In this document: positions 51,001 through 59,285 of the stretch, piece after piece | Numbering within the stretch: the first letter of the stretch is position 1 | Layout: each line of letters begins with the position of its first letter | Source: Pelagomonas calceolata | Lineage: Eukaryota > Sar > Pelagophyceae > Pelagomonadales > Pelagomonadaceae | Direction of reading: 5' to 3' | Length of the DNA: 64,000 nucleotides | NCBI GenBank assembly: GCA_918797485.1 | Contig: CAKKNE010000004.1 | Location: 4,650,001 to 4,714,000 of the forward strand | Notes under the pieces: model-generated | What the model saw: only the letters and a program-made list of their open reading frames with translations | Database searches by the model: none | What the model was told of the DNA's origin: nothing | Position numbers and translations under genes: made by a program

Positions 51001-54000
51001 GTCACGAGCGTGATCTCGGCGCCCAGGGTCGTCCAGGTCTTCGCCGCCGTGGTCGCGGCCAGCGCGTCCACTAAACCGAAACCGTACTTGTAGCTATGTT
51101 TCACACCGGCCTGGTTCGTGGTCCACTGGCCGGTCTCGTCGTCCTCGTCGTTGAAGTCGGTCCGCGCGGTCGCGGCGAGCACTCCCTGAACGTCACGCCA
51201 TGTCAAATTGGGGTTCGCTTCCAAGACCAGAGCCGCGACGCCGGAGACGAGCGGGGCCGCGTAGGACGTGCCCATGCCGGCGTCAGCGCAGTTGTCGACG
51301 GCGCCGAGGGCGAGCGGCTGCGCGGCGAACATGCCGTGGTCGGTGTCGCCGCCGGGCGCGCTGGTGAAGACCGGTGCTCCAGAAGACGAATAGGACGCGT
51401 GCTTGAGGTCAAGGCCGAGCGCGCCCACCGAAATGGTGAAGCGGCTCTTTTTGTGGCCCTCGTAGTTCACGTCCTGGCCGATTTCGTACGAGTTGCCTGC
51501 CGAGAAGACGTACACCGTGCCCAGGCCGCCTCGACCGTTTGTCGTGCCATCGACAAAACTGTTGTGCCTGCTGCTCGAGATCTGGCCGTAGCCGCACTGG
51601 ACGAAGTAATGGTCGAGCTCCAAACAGGGCGTCACGTCGTCGTGGAAGTAATTGGTGCAGTAATCCACGACAGCATCCTCGCACGTTGCCGAGAGGTCCC
51701 CTGACGCCCAGTCGTCGCCATCGCACGCGTCGCACGGGCAGTCGGCCGAGCTCGCCGAAGGACACTCAAACGGGCAGTCTGTCGCCGAAGTGGCGTAGCG
51801 CTCGCACGCGTTGGTGCCCCAGCTGTTCGACGAGATGTCGTTCACATCGTAATTGTGCGTGAGGAAGTCCTCGCTTGTGGAGCATTCGCCCAGCATTACG
51901 CACGACGCGATGCCGGCGCCCGGTGCGACGCCGACGCCGCAAGCCGAGTTCGAGTCGCCGGCCGCCAGCGACGCGCAGACCGTGCCGTGCGAGTCCATGA
52001 CGCCGTCACTGTCCGCGCATGGGGCATAAACGCCGCACGAGTTGGCCAGGTCGAGCTTCGCCAGGTCCGGATGCGTGTTGTCGACGCCGTTATCGTTGAT
52101 GAGAATCTGCACGCCGCTTCCGTTATAGCCCGCGGCCCACGCCTCGGGCGCGCGGATCGCTTCGAGGTACCACGCGGCGTCGGCGTAGTACGGGTCCGGC
52201 ACCGGGGGCGCGTCGGGGTCCGCGCAGTCGTAGTTTCCGCACGTGGAGGTGCCGTCGACGCAAGTTGTTTCGCAGCAGTCGCCGCCGTCGTAGCACGGAT
52301 CGACGTTGTTCTCGGCGTCGCAGTGGCCGTCGCCGACGCTCGCCAGGGCGCTCGCGCCGCCGCAGTCGAAGCACTTGTACTTGGCCGTCGTGCCGGGGAC
52401 CTGCTGACAGCCCGCGGCCGCGTAGCACTCGACCGTGATGGCGGAGTTGACTGACCACGCGGACCCGGTCCACTCGCTCCAATCTCCGGACACGTCCGGG
52501 AGGTCTTCGTTTGTGACGATACTAATGCCCGAAGAGGTCGAGGCGCAGCCGTCTGCGTCTGGGCCCATGAACCAGTATCCATAATCGTGATACCAGATGT
52601 GTTTCGTGCTTCCGCAGTCGAGGCACGAAAAGTAAGGCTGAGAACTGTCAGTGCACGTTCCGGTCGCTTCGTAAAAGCCGTGATAGGAGGTTTGAACGGC
52701 GGCGCCCGAGACGCGGGCCCAGTCGCAGGGCACCGGGGCCATCGTCGGCGGGAGACTCACCGCGCACGTGACCGCGATGGCAGAGTTGGGAACGGTTGCA
52801 CTCCCGTCCCACTCGCTCCAATCTCCAGATAAAGCCGCGAGGTCTCCGCCCGGGTCGGAGGGGGAAAATATTCCACCAGAACCACTTCCGCAGCCAGCAG
52901 AGCCGATAACCCAGCCATTACCGTTTAACCAAATTTTCTGTTCCGAACTGCTGCAGTCGAGACAGGTGTAAAGAGGAGTCCCGTCGTCGCAAAGGCTCGC
53001 TTCATACAGGCCGTGCCTGCCGCTTTGATAGGTGGAGCCCGACACGGAGACGTAGTTGCAGGGCAACCCCTCCAGCCAGCGGCCGGTCCGCGCCAGCGGC
53101 GTCGGCGCCTCGGTCGGCGCGCCCTCGGTCGTCGCGCACTCGACGGCGATCGCCGGGTTCTCCTCCGTGAAGGGCGACTCGGCCCAGTTCCCCGTCAGGG
53201 CCGCGAGGTCCCCGACCGCATCGTTAATATAGATGCCGGCGACGGTCGCGCCGCAGCCGCCGGGCCCGATGAACCACTGGGACCCCGTGTACCAGATGAA
53301 CTGGGGGTCGCTGGCGCTGCAGTCCAAACACTCGTAGTAGGGCCGCGCCGCGCACTCGCCGACGCGCTCGTACGTGCCCTCCCGGCTGGTTTGGCCGGTC
53401 GTGCCCGATACGGAGACGTATTGGCAGGCGTCGTCGTCGTCGGAGGCATGCTGCGCCAGCGGCGTCGGCGCCTCGGTCGGCGCGAAGCACTCGACGGCGA
53501 TCGCCGGGTTCTCCTCCGTGAAGGGAGACTCGGCCCAGTTCCCCGTCAGGGCCGCGAGGTCCCCGGTCGCATCGTTAATATAGATGCCGGCGACGGTCGC
53601 GCCGCAGCCGCCGGGCCCGATGAACCACTGGGACCCCGTGTACCAGATGAACTGGGGGTCGCTGGCGCTGCAGTCCAAACACTCGTAGTAGGGCCGCGCC
53701 GCGCACTCGCCGACGCGCTCGTACGTGCCCTCCCGGCTGGTTTGGCCGGTCGTGCCCGATACGGAGACGTATTGGCAGGCCTCGTCGTCGTCGGAGGCCT
53801 GCAGGTCCCGGCGCGCGCGGCCGGGGTCCGGGGGCGGCGCGGGCACCCCCGCGGGGTCCGCGCGTCCGCGCCGCGGCGGCACCGCGACGTCCTGGGGCGG
53901 CGCGGGCACCCCCGCGGGGTCCGCGCGTCCGCGCCGCGGCGGCACCGCGGCGTCCTCTCTCCGCAGCGCGCGGCGCGTGCCGGGCTCCTGCGGCGGCACG

Positions 54001-54086
54001 GACACCGGCGCGGCGTCCCCTCGCCTCAGCACGACGCGGTCATCCGCGGCCGCGCCCAGCAGGAGCAGGCACAGCCCCGGACGCAT
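31469..54086 (-). CDS. Giant secreted modular protein with two kexin-like proteases (about 7,470 residues)
   Basis: Exon 1 54086-32880 (7,069 codons), exon 2 32668-31469 (399 residues), phase 0. Signal peptide (GLCLLLLGAAA), Arg/Pro-rich repeats, then: four copies of a Cys module (VSG...CLDC...GNW.E...VEC), an LNR-like unit, subtilase 1 plus P-domain, a fifth Cys module, Ser-Tyr-His repeats, about ten copies of a CTPGWHSMKCLDDGTVM module, C-type-lectin-like units (about 47.7-47.3 and 45.9-45.4 kb), five copies of an EHWRTGPAGAC module, two LamG-like domains each split by a Pro-Thr linker, subtilase 2 plus P-domain, a BspA-like repeat domain, Pro-Thr tracts, and in exon 2 a SEA-like segment. 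No membrane anchor is visible near the C-terminus, which ends RHEL. Probably an extracellular or cell-surface protein; function unknown. Confidence 0.85.
32669..32879 (-). mobile_element. Introner forming the only intron of the giant gene
   Basis: Element 32669-32871 (203 bp) with perfect 15-bp terminal inverted repeats CTGTGTGGAAATCAA. Target duplication GCATTGAC (plus strand) at 32661-32668 and 32872-32879, perfect. In the sense strand the intron is GTCAATGC plus the element (211 nt), ending CACACAG. Orientation B, opposite to the RING and ANK1 copies, yet the intron borders are equally good. It holds an extra inner stretch not found in the 112-bp copy. Confidence 0.93.
33690..34500 (-). 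other. BspA-like (DUF285) repeat domain of the giant protein
   Basis: About residues 6,530-6,800. Repeats of the form NxxLxxWxVxxVTDMxxMFxGAxxFN, for example VGAVTDMERMFAGAAAFNQP and VENVTDMSWMFRGADAFDGE, eight or so in a row. This family forms a solenoid and is common in surface proteins of bacteria and marine protists. Confidence 0.85.
36830..38470 (-). other. Subtilase 2 plus P-domain of the giant protein
   Basis: About residues 5,205-5,750. Catalytic triad visible: Asp in ILINDEGVDNTHPDL, His in AHGTVCASLAAGD, Ser in GVGTSYACPLVSG; SSNSWG and AAGNEYQ flank the oxyanion region. Followed by HPRRGDLRIELERNGVSSLL and HWGESADAGAFTLRVAD, the proprotein-convertase P-domain. A Cys-rich insert (CPFACPAANEYCPCATC) lies between the His and Ser motifs. 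Confidence 0.9.
38690..39395 (-). repeat. EHWRTGPAGAC module, one of five copies
   Basis: About 235 residues, Cys-rich, with REACIEACDAAGYDAMAWDT (Apple/PAN-like), FKGNFTVEMCIDCSN and ESYLITRDSFAALPQEC. Other copies at about 34610-35315, 40085-40825, 42580-43285 and 44630-45330. Copies differ mainly in short acidic linkers. Confidence 0.8.
39462..40070. repeat. Near-identical internal duplication (partner about 48574-49180)
   Basis: About 600 bp repeated 9 kb apart inside the giant gene, from GGGCAGCACGTCTCCGCG through the Ser-Tyr repeat to the GWHS(M/V)KCLDD module, with only scattered differences. Confidence 0.85.
40787..41830. repeat. Near-identical internal duplication of the LamG-like unit (partner about 43253-44342)
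   Basis: About 1 kb repeated 2.5 kb apart. The copies are almost identical in the folded parts (DWRDFHHFCLTYDGPSRGGN, ALDEVYIYARALDASAVAVL) but differ in the length of the Pro-Thr linker in the middle, which is longer in the 43-kb copy. Confidence 0.88.
49939..50210. repeat. 90-bp tandem repeat encoding Ser-Tyr-His units
   Basis: Three consecutive 30-residue units (MPAAALPSRTDHSYSYSYSH and so on, ending PPEN), nearly identical at DNA level, with a fourth related unit near 49700-49790. Short SYSYSHSY tracts recur about twenty times elsewhere in the gene. Confidence 0.85.
50600..52207 (-). other. Subtilase 1 plus P-domain of the giant protein
   Basis: About residues 626-1,162. Asp in ILINDNGVDNTHPDL, His in SHGTVCASLAAGD, Ser in GMGTSYAAPLVSG; SSNSWG and SAGNSYE also present. 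The P-domain follows (HPRRGDLRIELERNGVTSLL, HWGETADSGAFTLRVAD). An LNR-like unit (VGDGHCDAENNVDPCYDGGD) directly precedes it. Overall an intact kexin/furin-type catalytic unit. Confidence 0.9.
53093..53800. repeat. Tandem duplication of the N-terminal Cys module
   Basis: Two head-to-tail copies of about 340-350 bp (about 53100-53455 and 53455-53800), almost identical, encoding QYVSVSGTTGQTSREGTYER through NPAIAVEC. Three more diverged copies lie at about 52755-53070, 52430-52735 and 50235-50556. Just upstream in the protein a 63-bp unit (RADPAGVPAPP) is also duplicated at 53830-53950. Confidence 0.88.
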
Positions 54087-54437
54087 CGTTGCCTCGTGCC
54101 CCTAGGCAGCTCCAGCCATCTTTGGGGCAGCTCAGTTTTGGGCGGAGTTCGGCTCGTGTGGCCCGCCGATGCACTGAAGCCGTTTGCTATCCCTTGGGAT
54201 CGATGGCTGCCCCTCGGGAGTGCCGCTGCCTCGCACGAAACGAGTCGGAGCCGGGGTGGAGTTATGCCTAGGACCTGTCCCATGAGTCCGTTTCGTTCGG
54301 GGAACGAGGCTTTAAAATGAACTTGTTTGCTAGTGTGTTGATACGCTAGCTAGGTTTGCTTCTCGCTTCTCGCTTGGCGCTCGGCATTTGTCATTGCACT
54401 CAGCAGCGTGCAATCGAGAGCACTGTCGCTGCAGTCG
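54087..54437. promoter_or_regulatory. Divergent promoter region of the giant gene and the RRM gene
   Basis: 351 bp between two outward-facing start codons, with the GCTAG...CTAGC repeat at 54329-54350. TTTAAAATGA at 54311 is the only A/T-rich patch. No ORF of its own. Confidence 0.5.
54329..54350. repeat. GCTAG...CTAGC inverted repeat
   Basis: GCTAG 54329-54333 and CTAGC 54346-54350 around TGTGTTGATACG. 88 bp upstream of the RRM gene start. Confidence 0.65.
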
Positions 54438-55565
54438 ATGCGCCGCGCCATGCTGGCTGCCTTGGGTATGCGGTGCGCGGCGCTGGCGCCGCGCCTCCGC
54501 TCGGCGCGGCGCCTCGCGACGCCCGCGCGCCTTGCGCCGAGCCCGCTCGACGAGGACTTCCTGCTGCCCGACCGCGACCGCGACGGCGACGGCTTCGGGG
54601 AGCGGCCGCCGCCGCGGCGGCGGGAGACCCAGAAGCTCTGCTACAAGTGCGGCGAGCCGGGCCACCTCGCGCGCGACTGCCCGAGCGACGCCGGCGGCGG
54701 CGACTTCCAGCGGACGCGCGTCTTCGTCGCGGGCCTCGACCCGGCCGTGCAGTGGTACGACCTGAAGGACTTCTTCCGCGAGGCCGGCTTCGACGTCGTC
54801 TACGCGAGCGTGTCGGCCCACGCCGACGGCAGCTCCAAGGGCTGCGGCGTCGTGCAGCTCGCGTCGGCCGAGGCCTGCGACGCGGCCATCCGGGACCTCA
54901 ACGGCGCGGCGCTCCGCGGCGCCGCGATCGCCGTCCGCGAGGACCGCCAGGAGCGGCGCCGGCGCGGCCGCGGCGAGGCGCCGCCGCGCGCCGCGGCGCG
55001 CGACGCGTTCAGCGACCGCCGCGGCGCCTTCGACGAGTTCGGCGGCCTCCTGCCCTGGGTCGGCGCCGAAAACGGGCCGCTGCCCGCCGAGGTGCTGGCC
55101 CTCCTCGCCGACCGCGACGACGCGCGCGACGCCAAGGACTACGCGGCGGCCGACGCGATCCGCGACGACGTCCGCGACCTCTACGAGCTGCGGATCGACG
55201 ACCGGAACCGGCGTTGCCTGCCGCACGCGCCGCCGGTCGCGCCGCGCGCGCCGCCCACGGCGACGGTCAAGGCCGAAAGCGACGAGGCCGTCGTGGCCGC
55301 GCTCGCTGGTGACGTCTCCTTCCTTGACGCGCCGGCCGAGGATGCGACATTCGACGTCGCCGACATCGACCTCGACAGCATTCTTGCAAAACACGGCGAC
55401 GCCATGCGCGCCGCGCTCGCGGCGCCCGACGCCTCCGCCGAGGACCGCGACGCGCTCGAGGCCCTCCGCGTGCCCGAGCTCAAGGACCGGTGCCGGGCGC
55501 GCGACCTGCGGGTCGGCGGGACGAAGGCGGTGCTGATCGATCGGCTGCTCGGGGTCGAGGAGTAG
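54438..55565 (+). CDS. Organelle-targeted RNA-binding protein: CCHC knuckle, RRM and SAP domains
   Basis: Single exon; the ATG at 54438 gives 375 residues. The N-terminal 35 residues (MRRAMLAALGMRCAALAPRL) form a basic amphipathic presequence. CYKCGEPGHLARDC is a CCHC zinc knuckle; TRVFVAGLDPAVQWYDLKDF to IAVRED is an RRM; LLADRDDARDAKDYAAADAI resembles the C-terminal helical element of cysteinyl-tRNA synthetases; LRVPELKDRCRARDLRVGGT is a SAP motif at the very end. Probably handles RNA, or RNA and DNA, in plastid or mitochondrion. Each domain is clear; the combination is uncommon. Confidence 0.82.
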   Translation: MRRAMLAALGMRCAALAPRLRSARRLATPARLAPSPLDEDFLLPDRDRDGDGFGERPPPRRRETQKLCYKCGEPGHLARDCPSDAGGGDFQRTRVFVAGLDPAVQWYDLKDFFREAGFDVVYASVSAHADGSSKGCGVVQLASAEACDAAIRDLNGAALRGAAIAVREDRQERRRRGRGEAPPRAAARDAFSDRRGAFDEFGGLLPWVGAENGPLPAEVLALLADRDDARDAKDYAAADAIRDDVRDLYELRIDDRNRRCLPHAPPVAPRAPPTATVKAESDEAVVAALAGDVSFLDAPAEDATFDVADIDLDSILAKHGDAMRAALAAPDASAEDRDALEALRVPELKDRCRARDLRVGGTKAVLIDRLLGVEE

Positions 55566-55589
55566 GTCTGTGTACACGAGAACAAACAA

Positions 55590-56741
55590 TTAGGGCAGCG
55601 CGCACTGCAGCGTGTGGCTCGCGCAGTGGAACACGTTGCGCCGCGGCGCGCAGTTGCGCCCGCCGCCCACGGCCTCGCCGGCGAGTTTGGGCAGCGGGTC
55701 GGCCGGAGGTAGTCGCGGGAGGAGCGGTATGGGCGGTAGGATCTGCGTCCGGACGCGGCCGGGCGCCTGACGCGCGCGCATATGCAGGCCCGACGTGTCG
55801 GCGACGACGGCTAGCGCCCGCGAGCCCGTGAGGAGCGTCGGCCGCTCTAAGTTGGCGGCGCGCAGCGCGGCCGCGGTCGCGGCGGCGTCGTCCGGGTCGG
55901 CGCCGGGGAAGCGCAAGGACGCTTCGTAGCCGAACGTCGCCTCCTCAAATGGGCCGCGCGCGGCGTAAAAGTGCGGCGACGCGCGCGGCATCGCCCGCGT
56001 CGACGTGAGATGCCGCGTCCGCTCGAAGAGCCAGCGGAGCTTGGGGACGGACGCGTGGTGCGAGCCGCGAACATAAGCGAAGGGGCCGTCCTCGACGGTC
56101 ACGTTGAGGAAGATCCACGCCTTGTAGGTCGGTAGGTACGTGTCGACGTGCAGGTAGTGCTGCTTGTCGTTCGGCGCCGTGACGGCGCGCTCCCAGCCGC
56201 CGGCCGTCGCCGTCGAGAAGTTGCGCCGGAACAGCGCCTCGAACTTCGCCGCGATGGCCGCGGGCAGGAGCCGGCCGCCCGGCGGGTCGTAGGCCTCCGC
56301 GACGACGCCGTCGCGGAGGAGCGCCGCCCGCCAGGCGGCCGCCGCGTCGCCGGGCGGCGCGCTGTCCCGGACGGCGTCGGCCATAATTCGGATCGCCAGC
56401 AACGCGCGGAAGGCCTGCAAGCCGCGCGCGTTGAGGGGGTGTGGCACGACCTTCTTCGTGCTCATGACCACCGGCAGCGCCTCGTGCGGCAGCGTCGCGC
56501 CGTCGCGGGTCGCGTTCGCGTCGCAACTGCGGAGGCCCGCCAGCAGTTCGCCGACGGACGTGCCCGTCGCCCGCTGGAACGCGCCGTAGTCCTTCTTCCG
56601 GAGGTGCTGGCGGGCGACGGCCTCGAGGGTCTCGAACGTCGGCGCGACATCGCTGTGCCACCAGCTGCTGACCTTGGCGGCGAAGCGCACTTCGTCCGCC
56701 CGCGCCAGCGCCAGGACGGCGACGACGGCCCGCCGCATCAT
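55590..56741 (-). CDS. PhyH-like 2OG-Fe(II) oxygenase, secreted or organellar
   Basis: Single exon, 383 residues, ATG at 56741. Short hydrophobic N-terminus (RRAVVAVLALARA) may be a signal peptide. QHYLHVDTYLPTYKAWIFLN contains the HxD pair and WIFLN strand; DGPFAYVRGSHH follows; VVADTSGLHMRAR supplies the distal His and the 2OG-binding Arg. These match phytanoyl-CoA-dioxygenase-type enzymes. Substrate unknown. Convergent with the RRM gene (24 bp between stops). Confidence 0.75.
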   Translation of the reverse strand: MMRRAVVAVLALARADEVRFAAKVSSWWHSDVAPTFETLEAVARQHLRKKDYGAFQRATGTSVGELLAGLRSCDANATRDGATLPHEALPVVMSTKKVVPHPLNARGLQAFRALLAIRIMADAVRDSAPPGDAAAAWRAALLRDGVVAEAYDPPGGRLLPAAIAAKFEALFRRNFSTATAGGWERAVTAPNDKQHYLHVDTYLPTYKAWIFLNVTVEDGPFAYVRGSHHASVPKLRWLFERTRHLTSTRAMPRASPHFYAARGPFEEATFGYEASLRFPGADPDDAAATAAALRAANLERPTLLTGSRALAVVADTSGLHMRARQAPGRVRTQILPPIPLLPRLPPADPLPKLAGEAVGGGRNCAPRRNVFHCASHTLQCALP

Positions 56742-56800
56742 GGTTCCATCTGCCAGACCACTTGCATGGCTGCCCCGGTGCCAACTGATCGAATGGGCTT

Positions 56801-56824
56801 GCTAGTGTCTTACGTGCCGCTAGC
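56801..56824. repeat. GCTAG...CTAGC inverted repeat (GTAAGACA type, inverted)
   Basis: The complement reads GCTAG CGGCACGTAAGACA CTAGC. 60 bp upstream of the PhyH-like start at 56741, the closest of the set. Confidence 0.75.
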
Positions 56825-56897
56825 ACGGCGACGCGGTCCCAGCCCTGGGCAGGGGCTCCGCCCACTAGTTCCAGCACCGTAACAATGGATGACATCC

Positions 56898-56950
56898 AAG
56901 CGGCCCGCGCCCGCCGCCGACGAATCGGCGACACGCGGTGTCTCCCCCCA
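56898..56950. repeat. Dispersed ~50-80 bp repeat, copy 2
   Basis: Partner of 7951-8001. Followed at about 56969-57002 by three short CCTCCCTAGCA-like units. Confidence 0.75.
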
Positions 56951-56982
56951 GGGGCCTGCCTACTAGTCCTCCTAGCACCTCC

Positions 56983-57859
56983 CTAGCACCTCCCTAGCAC
57001 CGTAACAGCCCCCTGCACCGAACGAACTAACCGAAACGACATTACTACTACCGCTGCCCGGCGAGGTACTGCGCCTCGAGCGAGTCCGCCCGTCTGCACC
57101 GAGACCATGGGGCCGCCTGCCTGTTGGCATTGGGCCACGTTCTTGACGTAGTCCGTGTAGAGCGCCCCCGACCGGGCCGTCGCCGACGCCACGAGCGGCC
57201 TGTCCGGCGCCGCCAGGGCGTTGACCCGCTTGAAGACTTTGTCTAGCCCGGCGACGCACTCGGCGTGGAGTTTCGTGACACGGGCGATGGCCTTCGCGTT
57301 CACTTGGGACGGATCCGCGCCCCGTGAATTGACTGCCGTAGACGCGAGGTCCTTCACTGCAAGCTCGAACGTCCGGATGCGGTCCACCAAATCGTCGTCG
57401 AGGAAGGTGAGTGCGAGCCCGTTGAGCGGAGCCCACAGCGTACGCTCGGCCGCCTGTGCCTGCGCGCAAATCAACCAGTGATTCGGGTGCACCGCGCCGA
57501 CATTTGAGTTATGCACTGCGCCTCGCCCCCGGCGCGATGGCCTTGGGTAGAGCGTCCCACAGCTTCGGGTCCTTGGCCTGCTCGCCGATCCCGAAGACAA
57601 ACGTGTCGGCCGCGATCTGCAGCGTCCCCTGATAGCGTGCAAGAGCCTTCAGAGCGTCCGGCGGAAGGTCGTCGACGCTTGCAGCGCATGGCTTCGGCAC
57701 GATGCCGGCGGTCGCGACGACGGCGCCAGCCAGACCGCGGCGGCTGATACAATGCTGCCATTTGGTGTGGGTGCTAATCCAAGCTGTTTGCTGCCGCCGC
57801 CTGGTGTGGGCGCTGAGGGCTGCCACCGCCGGAATCATGAATAACCATGACTGACGCAT
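56983..57859 (-). CDS. Probable thylakoid-lumen protein, two exons
   Basis: Exon 1 57859-57527, exon 2 57459-56983, phase 0 through a GC-AG intron, about 269 residues. The N-terminus has a hydrophobic start then SRRGLAGAVVATAGIVPKPC, a twin-Arg signal with an AxA-like end, as in Tat-imported lumen proteins of plastids behind red-algal-type membranes. The mature part is helical (PDALKALARYQGTLQIAADT, RVTKLHAECVAGLDKVFKRV) and could be a four-helix bundle like PsbQ, but I see no signature that proves it. The C-terminal 30 residues after ALYTDYVKNVAQCQQ look weak. Confidence 0.55.
57460..57526 (-). mobile_element. Decayed introner with a GC-AG intron
   Basis: 67 nt. The sense strand begins GCGAGGCG then CAGTGCATAACTCAA (close to the sulfatase copy) and ends CACTGGTTGATTTGCGCGCAG. 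The target duplication is no longer clear (GCGAGGCG against GCACAGGC). The GC donor is the only site keeping both frames with the element border. Orientation B. Confidence 0.6.
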
Positions 57860-57975
57860 CGTTCTGAATGTAGTGCGATCTCCAAAAACGCGGCCTGTCC
57901 TCGCGCGGCGTCCGGAGCGTCCGGAGCCTCTCAGTGCGGAGCAGAGCTCGAGCAGAGCTCCGGCAGCAAATCCGC

Positions 57976-57999
57976 GCTAGCGGCCTGTAAGACACTAGC
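57976..57999. repeat. GCTAG...CTAGC inverted repeat (GTAAGACA type)
   Basis: Arms 57976-57980 and 57995-57999 around CGGCCTGTAAGACA. 117 bp upstream of the lumen-protein start. Confidence 0.75.
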
Positions 58000-58070
58000 A
58001 AGCAGGTTTCGCCCCAATAACGGCTCTCTGCCGCCGTAACAGAAGTATAACAAGCTGGGTATCAAAAGCA

Positions 58071-59045
58071 CTATACACCCAGCGCCCCGCGCACGAGCGG
58101 CGTCGCGACGCGCACGAGCGCCCGCGCCGCCGACAGCGCGCCCCACGCCGTGGCACCAAAAAAGATGGCGAGCGCGGCGCCGCCGACGCGCACGGCGCGG
58201 AAGCTGGCGCGGCGGAGCTCGTCGCCCGGGAAGGCCCGCCGGTCCGGCCGGACGGCCGGCAGGAGGTCGGCGTACGACGCCGCGCCCTCTCCTTGATCTA
58301 CCGTCATCGCGCAGAGCGTCGCGCGCGCGGCGTTCGGGTAGCCCAGCACCTCGACGCAGAGGTCGGCGACGGCGGCGTGCGGGATCGCCGAGACCTTGAG
58401 GTCGCCGCCGTCGTCGGCGAGCGCGAGCGCGTCCGGCGCGAGCTCCGTCTCGACGCCCATGACGCCCGGCCGGACGATCGTGTAGTCGATGGCCGCGTTC
58501 GCGCGGAGCCGCCGCTCGCCCTCGTAGTTCCAGGTTTTGGCGTGGCAGCCCAGCAGGTTGATGAGCACGGAGAAGAAGGACCACGGCGCCTCGCCCTTGC
58601 CCGTCACGCGGACGACGCGCCGGCAGCCGGCCTTCGCCGCCTCCCGGGCGAGGCGGTCGACGGCGTCGCAGTTCACGTTCTTGGCGTGGTTCGGGTCCGC
58701 CGTCGCGTCCTCCCAGAGGTCCGCGAGCCGCCGCCGCCGCGTCGCGCCGTGGAGCGCGAGCACGGCGTCGCAGCCCCTTACCAGCTCCGCCACCGCGCCC
58801 GCGTCGACGACGTCGCCCATGAGCAGCTCCACGGACGGCGACAGGTCCTGCAGCCACCTGGCGACCTCGGGCCCCGAGCCCGCGTCGTCGCCGACCGCCG
58901 CCGGCTCGTGGCGCACGAGGCAGCGCACGGCGGCGCCCTGCGCGACGAGCTTCTCGACGGCGCGGCGGCCGAGGCGGCCGGTCGCGCCCGTGATGGCTAC
59001 TTTAAGCGCCGTCGCGGCGTGGAGGGAGAGGAGGGCGCGCAGCAT
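58071..59045 (-). CDS. NAD(P)-binding atypical short-chain dehydrogenase / epimerase-like protein
   Basis: Single exon, 324 residues, ATG at 59045. LKVAITGATGRLGRRAVEKL is the Rossmann GxxGxxG motif of atypical SDRs; MGDVVDAGAVAELVRGCDAV, RVVRVTGKG and DYTIVRPGVMG follow in the usual order. A Tyr-x3-Lys catalytic pair is not evident, as in many SDR_a5 chaperone-like members. A hydrophobic C-terminal segment (GGAALAIFFGATAWGALSAA) could anchor it to a membrane; similar proteins act in plastids of algae and plants. The 14-residue leader may be a signal sequence. Confidence 0.78.
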   Translation of the reverse strand: MLRALLSLHAATALKVAITGATGRLGRRAVEKLVAQGAAVRCLVRHEPAAVGDDAGSGPEVARWLQDLSPSVELLMGDVVDAGAVAELVRGCDAVLALHGATRRRRLADLWEDATADPNHAKNVNCDAVDRLAREAAKAGCRRVVRVTGKGEAPWSFFSVLINLLGCHAKTWNYEGERRLRANAAIDYTIVRPGVMGVETELAPDALALADDGGDLKVSAIPHAAVADLCVEVLGYPNAARATLCAMTVDQGEGAASYADLLPAVRPDRRAFPGDELRRASFRAVRVGGAALAIFFGATAWGALSAARALVRVATPLVRGALGV

Positions 59046-59126
59046 TGTCTTGGTGGCTGTAGCTCTCTGCGGGAACGCGTCGGCTGCGCGTTAGTGCCTT
59101 ATGAATGATAGATGAAGGGTGCTGTA

Positions 59127-59215
59127 CGTCGTGAACCTTCGGCTGGGGCGTCAGACGTCGGGGGTGCTTTTGACTGATGGAGTAAGCGCGCTGCGCGTCG
59201 TGAACCTTCGTAATT
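59127..59215. repeat. Imperfect ~70-bp tandem repeat
   Basis: CGTCGTGAACCTTCG occurs at about 59128 and 59198 with similar left flanks (GCTGTA/GCTGCG). Only about two copies. Confidence 0.5.
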
Positions 59216-59261
59216 CGCATGCACCCGCCGTTCTCGTCAAAATTGCCGATTATTCTTTTTT

Positions 59262-59285
59262 GCTAGCGGCATGTAAGACACTAGC
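59262..59285. repeat. GCTAG...CTAGC inverted repeat (GTAAGACA type)
   Basis: Arms 59262-59266 and 59281-59285 around CGGCATGTAAGACA, extended by TT on the left and AA on the right. 217 and 252 bp from the two flanking starts. Confidence 0.75.
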
